NCBI GenBank assembly: GCA_022826585.1
Contig: JAJDUR010000035.1
Location: 1-50,887 of the forward strand
Length of the DNA stretch: 50,887 nt
Direction: 5' to 3'
Source: Dehalococcoidia bacterium
GTDB taxonomy: Bacteria; Chloroflexota; Dehalococcoidia; Tepidiformales; Tepidiformaceae
This document shows positions 31,589 through 40,393 of the stretch, in pieces (position 1 is the first letter of the stretch; each line of letters opens with the position of its first letter). A program made the translations under genes and the position numbers. The notes beneath the pieces were generated by a model. It saw only the letters and a program-made list of their open reading frames with translations, was not told the DNA's origin and did not search any database.

Positions 31589-33703
31589 TCAGCTTCTCAC
31601 GACATCCGACAACAGGTCCGTGATCTCTTGCTCCAGTGCCTGCAGGTCCGACTCGATCTCCTCGAGGGGGCGCGGCGGCTCGTAAACGTAGAAGTGGCGG
31701 TTTAGCGGGATCTCGTAGCCGATCTTCGTCTTGCTCTTGTCCACCCAGGCGTCGGGGACATGCGGCAGTACCTCTCGCTCGATATAGGCGTCGACGTCCT
31801 CGCGGAGGGGCACCGTCTCGGTGTCACGCAACTCCGTATCCGGCTCGGGCTTGCCCTTGCGGTCGCGGCAGACCTCCGCGTCCGGGTCGCGCTCGCCCAG
31901 CGCCGACAGCACCGCGTTGCGCTCCGCCGCGGCCAGCTTCACATCCGCGGCCGCCTCGGCGCCGCGCAGCACCTCGACGAACGCCTCCCGGTCGCGCACC
32001 ACCTCTCCGGCAGTCTGGTCGACGAGCGAGCGCAGCAGGCCGCGGATTGCCTCCTGGCGCGCCTGCCTCTCCGCGACCTCGGCGTCGTGCGCCGGACCCG
32101 CACGCTTCTTGCTCTTCGCGAGGTTCTGGAACGCCTTCTGCTCCTCAATGCGGGCGATGCGCTCCTCGGTGGCCGCGAAGTTCATGCGCAATGGACGCTC
32201 GACCGTGACCTTGCGGTAGCCGAAGTCCTCGTTGTCGAACACCTTGCTCACGACGCGTGGCCGCGTGCGCTGCTCGTGCGTGACCGGATCCTCGTACGGC
32301 AACTCGCGCGTCTCGCCGTCCTCTAGAGCCCCGTGGATGCGGGTGAGGTCGTCGATCTGTTCGGGAGAGAGTTCGTTTCGCTTGTTGCCGAGGCTCTTGC
32401 GCATCTTCACGAAGAACTGCCGTCCGTCGATGAGCTGCACCTTGCCGCGCCGGCGCGGCTCCTTGCGGTTCGTGAGCACCCAGATGTAGGTGGAGATGCC
32501 GGTGTTGTAGAAGAGTTGGTCCGGCAGCGCCACGATCGCCTCAAGCCAGTCACTCTCGATGATCCACTGGCGGATGTTGCTCTCGCCACCACCGGCGTCG
32601 CCGGTGAACAGAGGCGAGCCGTTGAAGACGATGGCGATACGGCTGCCGCCGGTGCCGTCCTCGGCGACAGGCTGCATCTTCGACAGCATGTGCTGCAGGA
32701 ACAGCAGCGAGCCGTCGTTGATCCTCGGCGTCCCCGCGCCGAAGCGCCCCTGGTCGCCGAGGGTGTCGCGCTCGTGCTCGATAGCCTGCTTCTGCTGCTT
32801 CCACTCCACGCCGAAGGGCGGATTGGCGAGCATGTAGTCGAACCGCGATGGCCGGCCTTCGCTGTTTGCGGACGCATAGCCGTCCCGGGTGAAGCTGTCG
32901 CCAAGGATGATGTTGTCGGCGTTCGCGCCCTTGATGAGCATGTCGGCCTTGCAGACTGCCCACGCCTCGTCGTTCCAGTCCTGCCCGAAGAGGTGCGGGC
33001 GGGCCTCGCGGTTGTGTTCGAGTAGATAGTCCTCGGAGACCGAGAGCATGCCGCCGGTCCCGCACGCCGGGTCGTAGATCGTCTTGATAAGGTGGCCCTT
33101 GCCGAGGTCTGGCTCGGGTGAGAGCAGCAAGCTCACCATCAGCCTGATCACCTCGCGTGGCGTGAAGTGCTCCCCAGCCTCCTCGTTCGCCTGCTCGGCG
33201 CCAACGCGGATGAGCTCCTCGAAAACGTACCCCATCTGCACGTTGTCGACGCGCTCCGGGGAGAGGTCGACGTTGGAGAACGCCTGAACAACCTGGAACA
33301 GCAGGTTTCGCTCGTTCATGCGTGCGATGTGTTCCTCGAAGCCGAAGCGCTGCATGATCTCGCGCACGTTGGGCGAGAACGTGTTGATGTAGCGACCGAG
33401 GTTCTGCGCGATCTGGTTCGGGTCGTCCAGCAGGCGCGCGAAGTCGAGCTTCGAGGTGTTGTAGAACGGCCGCCCGGCAGCGTCCTCAAGCAGCCGACGG
33501 CGCACGTTCGGGCTGTCGCCGGGGTATCCCTCGTCGGCAGCGAGCACTGCCTCCTTCGTCCGGGCGAGGACGCAGTCGAAGCGCCGGAGCACGGTGAGCG
33601 GAAGGATGACCTTGCGGTATTCATTGCGCTTGTAGGGGCCTCGGAGCAAGTTGCAGATGCTCCATATGAAGGTCGCCAACTCGCCGTGCGTCCGTGCGTT
33701 CAT
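31589..33703 (-). CDS. hsdM: Type I restriction-modification DNA methyltransferase subunit
   Basis: A 704-residue N6-adenine methyltransferase. The helical N-terminal HsdM domain is FIWSICNLLRG...KVILPLTVLRRFD. The AdoMet-binding motif is DPACGTGGML at 211-220 and the catalytic NPPF at 294-297. It is longer than typical HsdM (about 500-550) by a C-terminal extension rich in Arg/Glu, ending with VYEPPRPLEEIESDLQALE. ATG 33703 begins with the usual ARTHGELATFIWS. First gene of the operon hsdM-KAP-hsdS-DUF4160-DUF2442-hsdR. Confidence 0.94.
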   Translation of the reverse strand: MNARTHGELATFIWSICNLLRGPYKRNEYRKVILPLTVLRRFDCVLARTKEAVLAADEGYPGDSPNVRRRLLEDAAGRPFYNTSKLDFARLLDDPNQIAQNLGRYINTFSPNVREIMQRFGFEEHIARMNERNLLFQVVQAFSNVDLSPERVDNVQMGYVFEELIRVGAEQANEEAGEHFTPREVIRLMVSLLLSPEPDLGKGHLIKTIYDPACGTGGMLSVSEDYLLEHNREARPHLFGQDWNDEAWAVCKADMLIKGANADNIILGDSFTRDGYASANSEGRPSRFDYMLANPPFGVEWKQQKQAIEHERDTLGDQGRFGAGTPRINDGSLLFLQHMLSKMQPVAEDGTGGSRIAIVFNGSPLFTGDAGGGESNIRQWIIESDWLEAIVALPDQLFYNTGISTYIWVLTNRKEPRRRGKVQLIDGRQFFVKMRKSLGNKRNELSPEQIDDLTRIHGALEDGETRELPYEDPVTHEQRTRPRVVSKVFDNEDFGYRKVTVERPLRMNFAATEERIARIEEQKAFQNLAKSKKRAGPAHDAEVAERQARQEAIRGLLRSLVDQTAGEVVRDREAFVEVLRGAEAAADVKLAAAERNAVLSALGERDPDAEVCRDRKGKPEPDTELRDTETVPLREDVDAYIEREVLPHVPDAWVDKSKTKIGYEIPLNRHFYVYEPPRPLEEIESDLQALEQEITDLLSDVVRS

Positions 33704-34155
33704 GCGTGCCTCGCCTCAGTCTTCGGGCCGGCTGAAGGATACCCGCGTCCAGGCCAAAGAACAGTTCGCGGAGGCTAGGAGGCGACTTCACGCCGCGTTC
33801 CCTACGGGGCCCCAGCAACGTAGGCCCTGGCTTGAGCGGAAACCTCTGGCACTCGGCATGAGTCGCCGGGCACCACGCAGACCTCAGAGAGCCACCGGCC
33901 AGCGGGAAGTTCGCAGTACGGTGCGCGTGGGTTCACCAGGCTGGACAAGAGCGAGAACCTTCTCGCTCGCCCTCCAACAACTCGACCGGTGAGTCGACCC
34001 GGGCGCATCGAGCTTGCGGCCAGTTGGAAGAGCACAATCAATCGAACTTCCTGGCATAAGCCGCCGCTCTGTTGGCAACGTTCCCCGGCGGTTCCAATAC
34101 CATGCGCAGGTCGGTCAGCCCGTCTAACTCGACGGATGCGGAAGGAGCCAGTGCC
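33704..34155. other. Divergent intergenic region between hsdM and the HEPN gene
   Basis: About 450 nt holding the 5' flanks of two divergent defence genes. No conserved frame is convincing. I could not pick out a clear promoter by consensus. Confidence 0.35.
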
Positions 34156-35433
34156 GTGCCGAGTCAGCGCGACAAGCCACAGGTGATCTCATATGTCAGG
34201 GAGTTTCTCCGAGGATTCCGACCCAGCGAAAGGCCGACCGAGGAGTCCAGCAACAGCGGCTTTCCTTGGATACGGCGTGAAGGAATGCTATATCCCACCC
34301 GTGAGGAGAAGGGCAAATATCAGGAGGTGTTGACTCGGCTCCACCATGAGGTCGCCGACAAGGAAGACCTCTCCTCAGCCGCCCTGGACACGGCGCTTCG
34401 AGCCGCCGTGTTCCAAGTCGTAGACCTGTCAGGCAAGCGAGGGGGGAAACGAAGCGACCGAGTTCGCAGTGCAGCCGAGGAGCTAGAGTCATTCGTAGGC
34501 CGCCCCGCACGCGACTTCGTGCTCGGGATCGAGGTACGTGGGTTCGATGTAGACACGATTCCGTTTGACTTCGGCCGGGTGCGGTTCGAGCGCATGAGCG
34601 ATGTCGATGCGCGGATCATCGGAAAGCCAAGTTCCTCCACCGCTGCGGAATCTGCCAAAGCCAGCCCGGGAGGCTCCGGGGAGGCCTCTAACGACCACGA
34701 CGCGGTAGTCGGTTCAATCAAGATTCGAGCCCATGATCGGATAGCAGCGGAGAGACTCGGCGAGCGCGTAGTGCGTGAGACTGTCGAGTGCCTCAACCAC
34801 TTTCTCGCAAATGTCCATCCAGTTAGCTCGGCCCTGTACGTACTCACGGAGCGAACTGGGGCAAGCTCTTTCATTCGGTTCATCTGGGATTCGGATGGCG
34901 AGGACAGTTCCTATCAACATGCACCGAGCCCTAGTCTGTATTCGATAGATATCGTGCGTGAAAGGCAAGGTCCTGCCGTAGAGAGGGTTCAGGACCTGCT
35001 GAAGTCAGAGTCCAGAAACGAAGTCGAGGAACTCCTGCTTCAAGGTGTGAGGTGGGGCGGCCGGGCATTGGCTGCGCACACTGCCGAGGACTCCATCGCA
35101 TTCGCCTTCACTGCGCTCGAGTGCGTCCTGGTCCCGAGCGGCAGGGATGACGTAATTCAGCGCCTGGCGGCGCGTGTGGGGTGTCTCGCTTCGGAAGACG
35201 CGAGCGTACGAGACGGCGTTTCAAGATGGACTAAAGGGGCCTACGACGTCCGGTCTCGAATAGTGCATGACGGTCGAATCGAGGTTGGCGTTAGCGAACG
35301 AGACCGGGTGATGGAAGTAATGCTGTTCGTGCTCAACGAGCTCTTGACGAGTCCAGATATCGAGGGATTGGTCACAGCAAAGGACCTCGAGAAGCATCTG
35401 GCCAACATGACCAGCAAGCCAGCTTCCACATGA
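34156..35433 (+). CDS. HEPN-domain protein (ApeA-like C-terminus), candidate RNase
   Basis: A 425-residue protein. The C-terminal domain has AFTALECVLVP..., helices, then AYDVRSRIVHDG: the R366x4H371 motif of HEPN ribonucleases of the ApeA-like type. The N-terminal 300 residues have no recognised motif and may sense the trigger. GTG 34156 is selected because GAAGGAG lies 8 nt upstream; a TTG at 34072 and ATG at 34102 lack this. It is divergent from the type I operon. HEPN proteins typically cut tRNA or rRNA during abortive infection; for this gene that is inference. Confidence 0.72.
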   Translation: MPSQRDKPQVISYVREFLRGFRPSERPTEESSNSGFPWIRREGMLYPTREEKGKYQEVLTRLHHEVADKEDLSSAALDTALRAAVFQVVDLSGKRGGKRSDRVRSAAEELESFVGRPARDFVLGIEVRGFDVDTIPFDFGRVRFERMSDVDARIIGKPSSSTAAESAKASPGGSGEASNDHDAVVGSIKIRAHDRIAAERLGERVVRETVECLNHFLANVHPVSSALYVLTERTGASSFIRFIWDSDGEDSSYQHAPSPSLYSIDIVRERQGPAVERVQDLLKSESRNEVEELLLQGVRWGGRALAAHTAEDSIAFAFTALECVLVPSGRDDVIQRLAARVGCLASEDASVRDGVSRWTKGAYDVRSRIVHDGRIEVGVSERDRVMEVMLFVLNELLTSPDIEGLVTAKDLEKHLANMTSKPAST

Positions 35434-35552
35434 CAGGACGAGATCAACACCAGCCCATGTCGCCTATTGTCCCGCTATCTTCCCGGTGCCAAACCCCCTC
35501 CCGTTGGGTCGGCATCATTGGGCAACATCCTGACGGAGGGTCATGCCCCCTG

Positions 35553-35566
35553 AGGGGATTCGAACC
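35553..35566 (-). other. tRNA T-arm-like fragment (possible att scar)
   Basis: On the minus strand GGTTCGAATCCCCT, identical over 14 nt to the T-arm of tRNA-Glu at 11425-11438, but in inverted orientation. The flanking bases do not fold into a tRNA: the T-stem has only two or three pairs, and no anticodon arm or CCA follows. It may be the scar of an element that targeted a tRNA; the T-loop consensus alone makes chance similarity possible. Confidence 0.35.
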
Positions 35567-35774
35567 GTTACCCGCCGAGAGGAAGTAGCCTTCTGGGCAT
35601 TACCCCCAACGGCCGAACGGCAGGACATTCGCCACTCAGAAGGTCAGCACGACGTGGAAGCTAGCGCATCCCTTTTCGCACGAGCGCATAGACATGCCTA
35701 TGTTCTTGTGCTGGTGCGAAGAGTCTCGGCAACAGTCGAGCGGCCCCGGTAGGCACGTCGTGAACGAGCCCCGG

Positions 35775-35849
35775 CTAGAGGCTGAACAGCAGGTCGAAGG
35801 CGGTACTGCCTACCGTCACGTACGGCCTACCACCTCCCCGACCGCGACG
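35775..35849 (-). repeat. Dispersed repeat copy B (C-terminal gene remnant?)
   Basis: Counterpart of 20428-20486. The minus-strand reading YVTVGSTAFDLLFSL ends at TAG (35775-35777), like copy A. It is open only to a TAA at 35850-35852. Together the copies lie within the accessory island, 15.3 kb apart. Confidence 0.45.
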
Positions 35850-36204
35850 TTACGGCGCTGCGAACTCCCGCAGCCGCCCCGCCATCGTGACGTAGCCCCC
35901 GGTCCGCCGCCGTGTTTCCTGGCGGCCGGTCCCGAACACCCGCGCCGTTGCTGGCGGCTGCCTGATCATGGGGTGCTCGCCATCCACCGGATGGGCGTGG
36001 AAGTAGATGCACGAACCGCGTCTCAACCCCAGGTCCCACGCGGGGTCCTCGCGATGGGTAACCGGCCAGGCCGACTGGCCAGGGATCTGTTGTGTAGGCC
36101 ACGTGCACTCGCGTATCGGGGTAGGTGTAGTTGTTGTGTGCCTGACCCGAAACCGCGAAACTGGGCGGGCGTGGCGACAGGCGGCCGCCCGCGAAGGGGA
36201 TCCG

Positions 36205-38592
36205 ATGAGCGAATCCTCCAACCTGCAGCGGGAAAACGAGGACCTGCGCCAGCGCCTCGCGAAGCTGAGCGAGGCCGCCCTGCGCATCACCGAGGATCTG
36301 GACCTGGATACCGTGCTGCAGGGCGTGGTGGACGGCGCCTGCTCGCTGACCGGCGCGCGCGTCGGCGCCGCCACCGTCCTCGACGGGACGGGGCGCCGCC
36401 AGCTCTTCATCACCTCGGGGTTGCCGGCGGAGCAGCGCGAAATGCTGCTTGCCATCCCGGAGGGTCACGACATCTGCGTCTACCTCGGCCTGCGCCCGGA
36501 ACCGCTGCGGCTTCCCAACCTCGCGGCGCACCTGTCCGAGCAGGGCCTTGCGCCCTTCGAAGCCCCCAGCGGCCCGGTCGGCGCCTACCTGCAGGCGCCC
36601 ATCCTCCTCCAATCCCAGCACGTCGGCACCATTTACCTGGGAGATAAGGAGGGGGGCACCGAGTTCACGGCGGACGACGAGGAAATCCTCGCGATGCTGG
36701 CGTCGCAGGCGGCGCTGGCAATCGTGAACGCCCGCAGGCACCGCGACGAACGGCGGGCGAGGGCCGACCTGGAGACCCTCATCGACACCTCTCCCGTCGG
36801 CGTGGTGGTCTTCGATGCCCTCACGGGAGCGCCCGTGTCGCTCAACCGGGAAGCGCAGAGGATTTTCGACAGCCTGTCCAGTCCCGGCCAGTCGGTGGAG
36901 GAGCTCCAGGACGTGCTGACGTACCGGCTGTCCGACGGGCGGGAGTTCGCCCTGCGGGAGTTCCCGATCGCCAAACTACTCGCCGACGCGGTGACGGTGC
37001 GCGCCGAGGAGATCGTGTTGACCGCGCCCCACGGGCGGAGCGCCACATTGCTGGTGAACGCCACCCCCATCTCCTCCGGCAGCGAGGTCGAGACTGTGGT
37101 CGTGACCCTCCAGGACCTCGCTGATCTGGAGGATCTGCAGCGGCTGCGGGCGGAGTTCCTGGCGATGGTCAGCCACGAGCTGCGCGCGCCCCTCACCTCC
37201 ATCAAGGGCTCCGCCTCCACCCTCATCCGCTCCGGTTCGGCGCTCGACCCCGCGGAGACCCTCCAGTTCCACCACATCATCGAGGACCAGGCCGACAACA
37301 TGCAGGGACTCATCACCGACCTGCTGGATGTCGCCCGCATCGAGGCGGGGGCCCTGTCCGTCTCGCCTCAACCCACGGAAGTCAGGGTGCTGGTGGACCA
37401 GGCGAGGAACATCTTCCTCAGCGGCGGCGGCCGCGACAAGATTCACATCGACATGCCCCCCGACCTCCCCCGGGTGATGGCCGACCGTCAGCGCATCGTC
37501 CAGGTGCTGGGCAACCTCCTGACCAACGCGGCCCGCCACTCCTCGGAATCGACGGTGATCCGGGTCGTCGCCGAGCACAAGGACGTGCACCTGCAATTCT
37601 CCGTCGCCGACGACGGAGTAGGAATCGCCGCCGACCACCTGCCGGACCTCTTCCGCAAGTTCTCCCGCATCCAGGGCGAGGGAGAGAGCGAACGGCCGGA
37701 CTCGGGCCTGGGACTCGCCATCGCGAAGGGGATCGTGGAGGCGCACGGCGGGCGCATCTGGGCCGAGAGCGAGGGACTCGGCCTCGGGGCGACCGTCACC
37801 TTCACCCTTCCCGCAGTCGAGGAGGTGCACTACACCCCCGCGCGGCCCCACGTCCTCCCCAGCCCCACCCCAACCGGAAGAGGCCGCATTCGCGTCCTCG
37901 TGGTCGACGACGACCCGCAGACGCTCAGGTACGTTCGCGACTCGCTCAGCGCCGAAGGGTTCGCGCCCATCGTCACCGTCGAGCCGGATGCGGTCGGCCG
38001 CCTCATCCTCGAAGAGCGCCCCCACCTGGTGTTGCTCGACCTCGTGCTTCCGGGGACCGACGGCATCGAGCTGCTGCAGCGTGTTCCCGAGCTTCAGGAC
38101 GTCCCCGTGATCTTCCTCTCCGCCTACGGGCGGGACCAGGTCGTGGCGCGGGCGCTGGAGGCGGGCGCCGAGGACTACATCGTCAAGCCCTTCTCCCCGA
38201 CCGAGCTGGTCGCGAGGATCAACGCCGTGCTGCGCAGGCGCGTGGCGAGCGCTTCGACCGAACCGTCGGAGCCCTACAGGCTCGGGAATCTGACCATCAG
38301 CTACGCCGAGCACCGGGTGTTCCGCGACGGCGACATCGTGCCCCTGACCGACATCGAGTACCGGTTGCTCGTGGAGCTCGCTGCCCACGCCGGCCGCGTG
38401 CTGTCCCACACCGACCTGCTGCAGCGGGTCTGGGGTCCGGGGCACTCCGGCCGCCCGGGGGCCGTTCGCACCGTCGTGAAGAACATCCGCCGCAAGCTCG
38501 GAGACGACGCCGGCGCCCCCACCTGGATCTTCAGCGAACCGCGCGTCGGCTACCGGATGGCGAAGGCCGAGACGGACGAAGACGAAGGCTGA
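36205..38592 (+). CDS. GAF-PAS-histidine kinase-receiver-winged helix fusion (one-protein two-component system)
   Basis: 795 residues. A short coiled coil (5-30) leads to a GAF domain (about 30-175) and PAS (about 188-300). HisKA follows with MVSHELRAPL (phosphorylated His324), then HATPase with NLLTNAARH, DDGVGIAADHL (near 469) and SGLGLAIAKG. A receiver with DDD and LLDLVLPGTDG (phosphoacceptor Asp612) comes next, and an OmpR-type winged helix ending EPRVGYRM. Signal input, phosphotransfer and DNA binding are thus in one soluble chain. ATG 36205 has GAAGGGGA upstream; codons before it belong to the non-coding junction. It lies directly upstream of an ABC-2 export cassette on the same strand and may control it. 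Confidence 0.92.
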   Translation: MSESSNLQRENEDLRQRLAKLSEAALRITEDLDLDTVLQGVVDGACSLTGARVGAATVLDGTGRRQLFITSGLPAEQREMLLAIPEGHDICVYLGLRPEPLRLPNLAAHLSEQGLAPFEAPSGPVGAYLQAPILLQSQHVGTIYLGDKEGGTEFTADDEEILAMLASQAALAIVNARRHRDERRARADLETLIDTSPVGVVVFDALTGAPVSLNREAQRIFDSLSSPGQSVEELQDVLTYRLSDGREFALREFPIAKLLADAVTVRAEEIVLTAPHGRSATLLVNATPISSGSEVETVVVTLQDLADLEDLQRLRAEFLAMVSHELRAPLTSIKGSASTLIRSGSALDPAETLQFHHIIEDQADNMQGLITDLLDVARIEAGALSVSPQPTEVRVLVDQARNIFLSGGGRDKIHIDMPPDLPRVMADRQRIVQVLGNLLTNAARHSSESTVIRVVAEHKDVHLQFSVADDGVGIAADHLPDLFRKFSRIQGEGESERPDSGLGLAIAKGIVEAHGGRIWAESEGLGLGATVTFTLPAVEEVHYTPARPHVLPSPTPTGRGRIRVLVVDDDPQTLRYVRDSLSAEGFAPIVTVEPDAVGRLILEERPHLVLLDLVLPGTDGIELLQRVPELQDVPVIFLSAYGRDQVVARALEAGAEDYIVKPFSPTELVARINAVLRRRVASASTEPSEPYRLGNLTISYAEHRVFRDGDIVPLTDIEYRLLVELAAHAGRVLSHTDLLQRVWGPGHSGRPGAVRTVVKNIRRKLGDDAGAPTWIFSEPRVGYRMAKAETDEDEG

Positions 38593-38817
38593 CCGCGGTT
38601 TGTCCAGTGCCGCCGGGGGGCGTCGGTTTGCCTCCCCAGCGCGGTGCTTGCCCGGCGAACTAGACCCTATCCCGCTGTCCTGCAAGGCTGGCTGAAGCGC
38701 CGGGTCAGTAGTCCTTTCCGAACTGTTCTCCATCCGTCGGGGCCTCCTCGACGGGCGGGATTCGTGGTTCCCCAGACAGGGGAGCCGGGCTACGCGTCTT
38801 TCAGAGAAGGGAGCGTC

Positions 38818-39597
38818 ATGGGCCACCTGTACGCACTCCAGGGAGCCTTCCTGCAGCAGTGGCGCGTCACTGCCAGCCGCTACCAGATCTTCCTCATCGC
38901 GATCAGCCAGATACCGACCGCGGCCGCCGCCGCCTGGATCGCCCGCGCCAGCGCCGAGCAGGGCATCTCCCTCGCGATTGCCGTCGGCGCCGCGTTCGTC
39001 GTCGTCTGGAACGTCTGCGTGTTCCGAACCGGCTTCTCGCTCCTGGACGAACGCTGGGCGGGCACGCTCGAGCTGAACCTGCTCTCCCGTTCGCCCCTCA
39101 CGCTCGTGATGCTGGGGAAGTCGCTCGCGTTCGTCGTCTTCTTCGCCATGGTGGGGCTGCTGTCGTTCGCCGCCGCCCTGCTGGTGGCGCGGGAAGTTGC
39201 CAGCATCGAGCACGAGGCCGCCTTCGCCCTGTCGCTCACGCTGGTCGTGCTGGCCGTGGTGGCGCTGCAGTTCCTGTTCGCCCCGCTCAGCTTTCTCGTC
39301 GGCGCCCAGGGCGGGTTCTTCAACGCGATCATGCCGCTGGGTGTCGTCCTGAGCGGCTTCTTCTACCCCATCTCGCTCCTCCCCAACTGGTTCGAGTGGC
39401 TGGCTCGCCTCCTGCCGACCTCCTGGGCGATGGAGGCCCTGGTCTGGTCCATCAACGGCAAGGAAGACCTCGGGCGCGTCGCCCTCAACTGGGTGCCGGC
39501 CGTCGGGCTCCTGGTCGTGTTCGCCCTGCTCGAGTTCGGGCTGTTCGTGCGCGCGGAGCGGCGCGCCCGCCTGTCCGGCGGACTGTCGGAGGGCTGA
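38818..39597 (+). CDS. ABC-2 type permease, cassette 1 subunit A
   Basis: A 259-residue protein with about six transmembrane segments and the ABC-2 core (RTGFSLLDERWAGTLELNLLSR; then FFYPISLLPNWFEWLARLLPTSWAMEALV). ATG 38818 is preceded by AGAAGGGAG; the frame open to 38644 is not conserved. One nucleotide separates its stop from the next permease. The two permeases probably form a heterodimer with the ATPase at 40390. Similar to the opposite-strand gene 43260-44042. Confidence 0.88.
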   Translation: MGHLYALQGAFLQQWRVTASRYQIFLIAISQIPTAAAAAWIARASAEQGISLAIAVGAAFVVVWNVCVFRTGFSLLDERWAGTLELNLLSRSPLTLVMLGKSLAFVVFFAMVGLLSFAAALLVAREVASIEHEAAFALSLTLVVLAVVALQFLFAPLSFLVGAQGGFFNAIMPLGVVLSGFFYPISLLPNWFEWLARLLPTSWAMEALVWSINGKEDLGRVALNWVPAVGLLVVFALLEFGLFVRAERRARLSGGLSEG

Positions 39598-39598
39598 G

Positions 39599-40393
39599 AT
39601 GGTCGACCGGGTGCAGAACTTCTACCTGCAGGCGTACCTCTCCTACCGGGGCCTCTTCCACTGGCTGACGCCGTTCCCCTACTTCAGCAACATCGTCCTC
39701 GCGCCGTTCCTCACCCTGCTCAACTTCATCCTCATCGGGCGCTTCGCCTCGGTCGGGGATGTCGACCGCTTCGGCATCGGGATGGTCGTATACGCCATCG
39801 TCTGGATCTACGTCGGAGGCGTGACGCAGTCGTTCTCCAACGACCGTTCGGGGGGGACGCTGCACCTGCTCTTCGGATCACCGGCGAGCAGGGCGTCGGC
39901 CTACTTCGCCCGTGGGCTGGGGCACTTCTACAACGGGCCCCTCACCGCCATCAGCACGACGATCCTCGCCGTCCTCGTCATCGACCTGAGCGTGGGGGAT
40001 CTCAACTACCTGACCTACATCGTCGCGATCGTCGTGGTCTCGATCGGGATCCTCATGGTCTCGCTGCTGCTCGGCAATTTCGCCGCGCTCTTCCACGACT
40101 GGTTCCTCTTCTCCTCCATCGGCTACGGCAGCCTGCTCGGCCTGACGGGGATGATCATCCCCGTCGACCGGCTGCCGCGCGCGCTCGAGGTCATTGCCAA
40201 CGGGCTCCCCATCACGCACGGCCTGAAGGCCCTCCGCGGGGCCTTCGCGGGAGAGTCGGTGGCGAGCGTCTCCTCTGACCTCCTGCTCGAACTCGCAGTC
40301 GCCGCCGCCTATGCAGCGGTCGGCCTGGCCGTCTTCATAGCCATCGACCGGGCCGCCCGGCAGCGCGGCATCCTCGCGGGAGGTGAGGAATGA
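39599..40393 (+). CDS. ABC-2 type permease, cassette 1 subunit B
   Basis: A 264-residue membrane protein beginning MVDRVQNFYLQAYLSYRGL, with six hydrophobic segments and the conserved GMIIPVDRLPRALEVIANGLPITHGLKALR region. Overlaps the ATPase start by 4 nt (ATGA). Homologous to 42460-43257. Exports an unknown small molecule, lipid or peptide. Confidence 0.88.
   Translation: MVDRVQNFYLQAYLSYRGLFHWLTPFPYFSNIVLAPFLTLLNFILIGRFASVGDVDRFGIGMVVYAIVWIYVGGVTQSFSNDRSGGTLHLLFGSPASRASAYFARGLGHFYNGPLTAISTTILAVLVIDLSVGDLNYLTYIVAIVVVSIGILMVSLLLGNFAALFHDWFLFSSIGYGSLLGLTGMIIPVDRLPRALEVIANGLPITHGLKALRGAFAGESVASVSSDLLLELAVAAAYAAVGLAVFIAIDRAARQRGILAGGEE

Larger units (their letters stand above)
35434..36204. 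other. Island junction: gene-poor, remnant-rich stretch
   Basis: About 770 nt with no convincing gene. It contains a tRNA T-arm-like sequence (35553-35566) and copy B of the dispersed remnant (35775-35849). A minus-strand frame ending at 35850 (ending AGRLREFAAP) stops just upstream of copy B, but shows no domain or ribosome binding site. I take this as the right edge of the accessory island. Confidence 0.45.

Noticed and set aside
35541..35600. Complete tRNA on the minus strand around the T-arm-like sequence
   Set aside because: The T-stem has too few pairs, an anticodon arm cannot be formed and there is no CCA. Only the 14-nt fragment is reported.
35850..36080. Minus-strand frame ending AGRLREFAAP as a small gene
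   Set aside because: No ribosome binding site or recognisable domain, and it overlaps junction sequence. Kept only as a remark.
36007..36204. 66-codon upstream extension of the kinase fusion
   Set aside because: No domain, no ribosome binding site, and it runs through the junction sequence. ATG 36205 with GAAGGGGA is the natural start.
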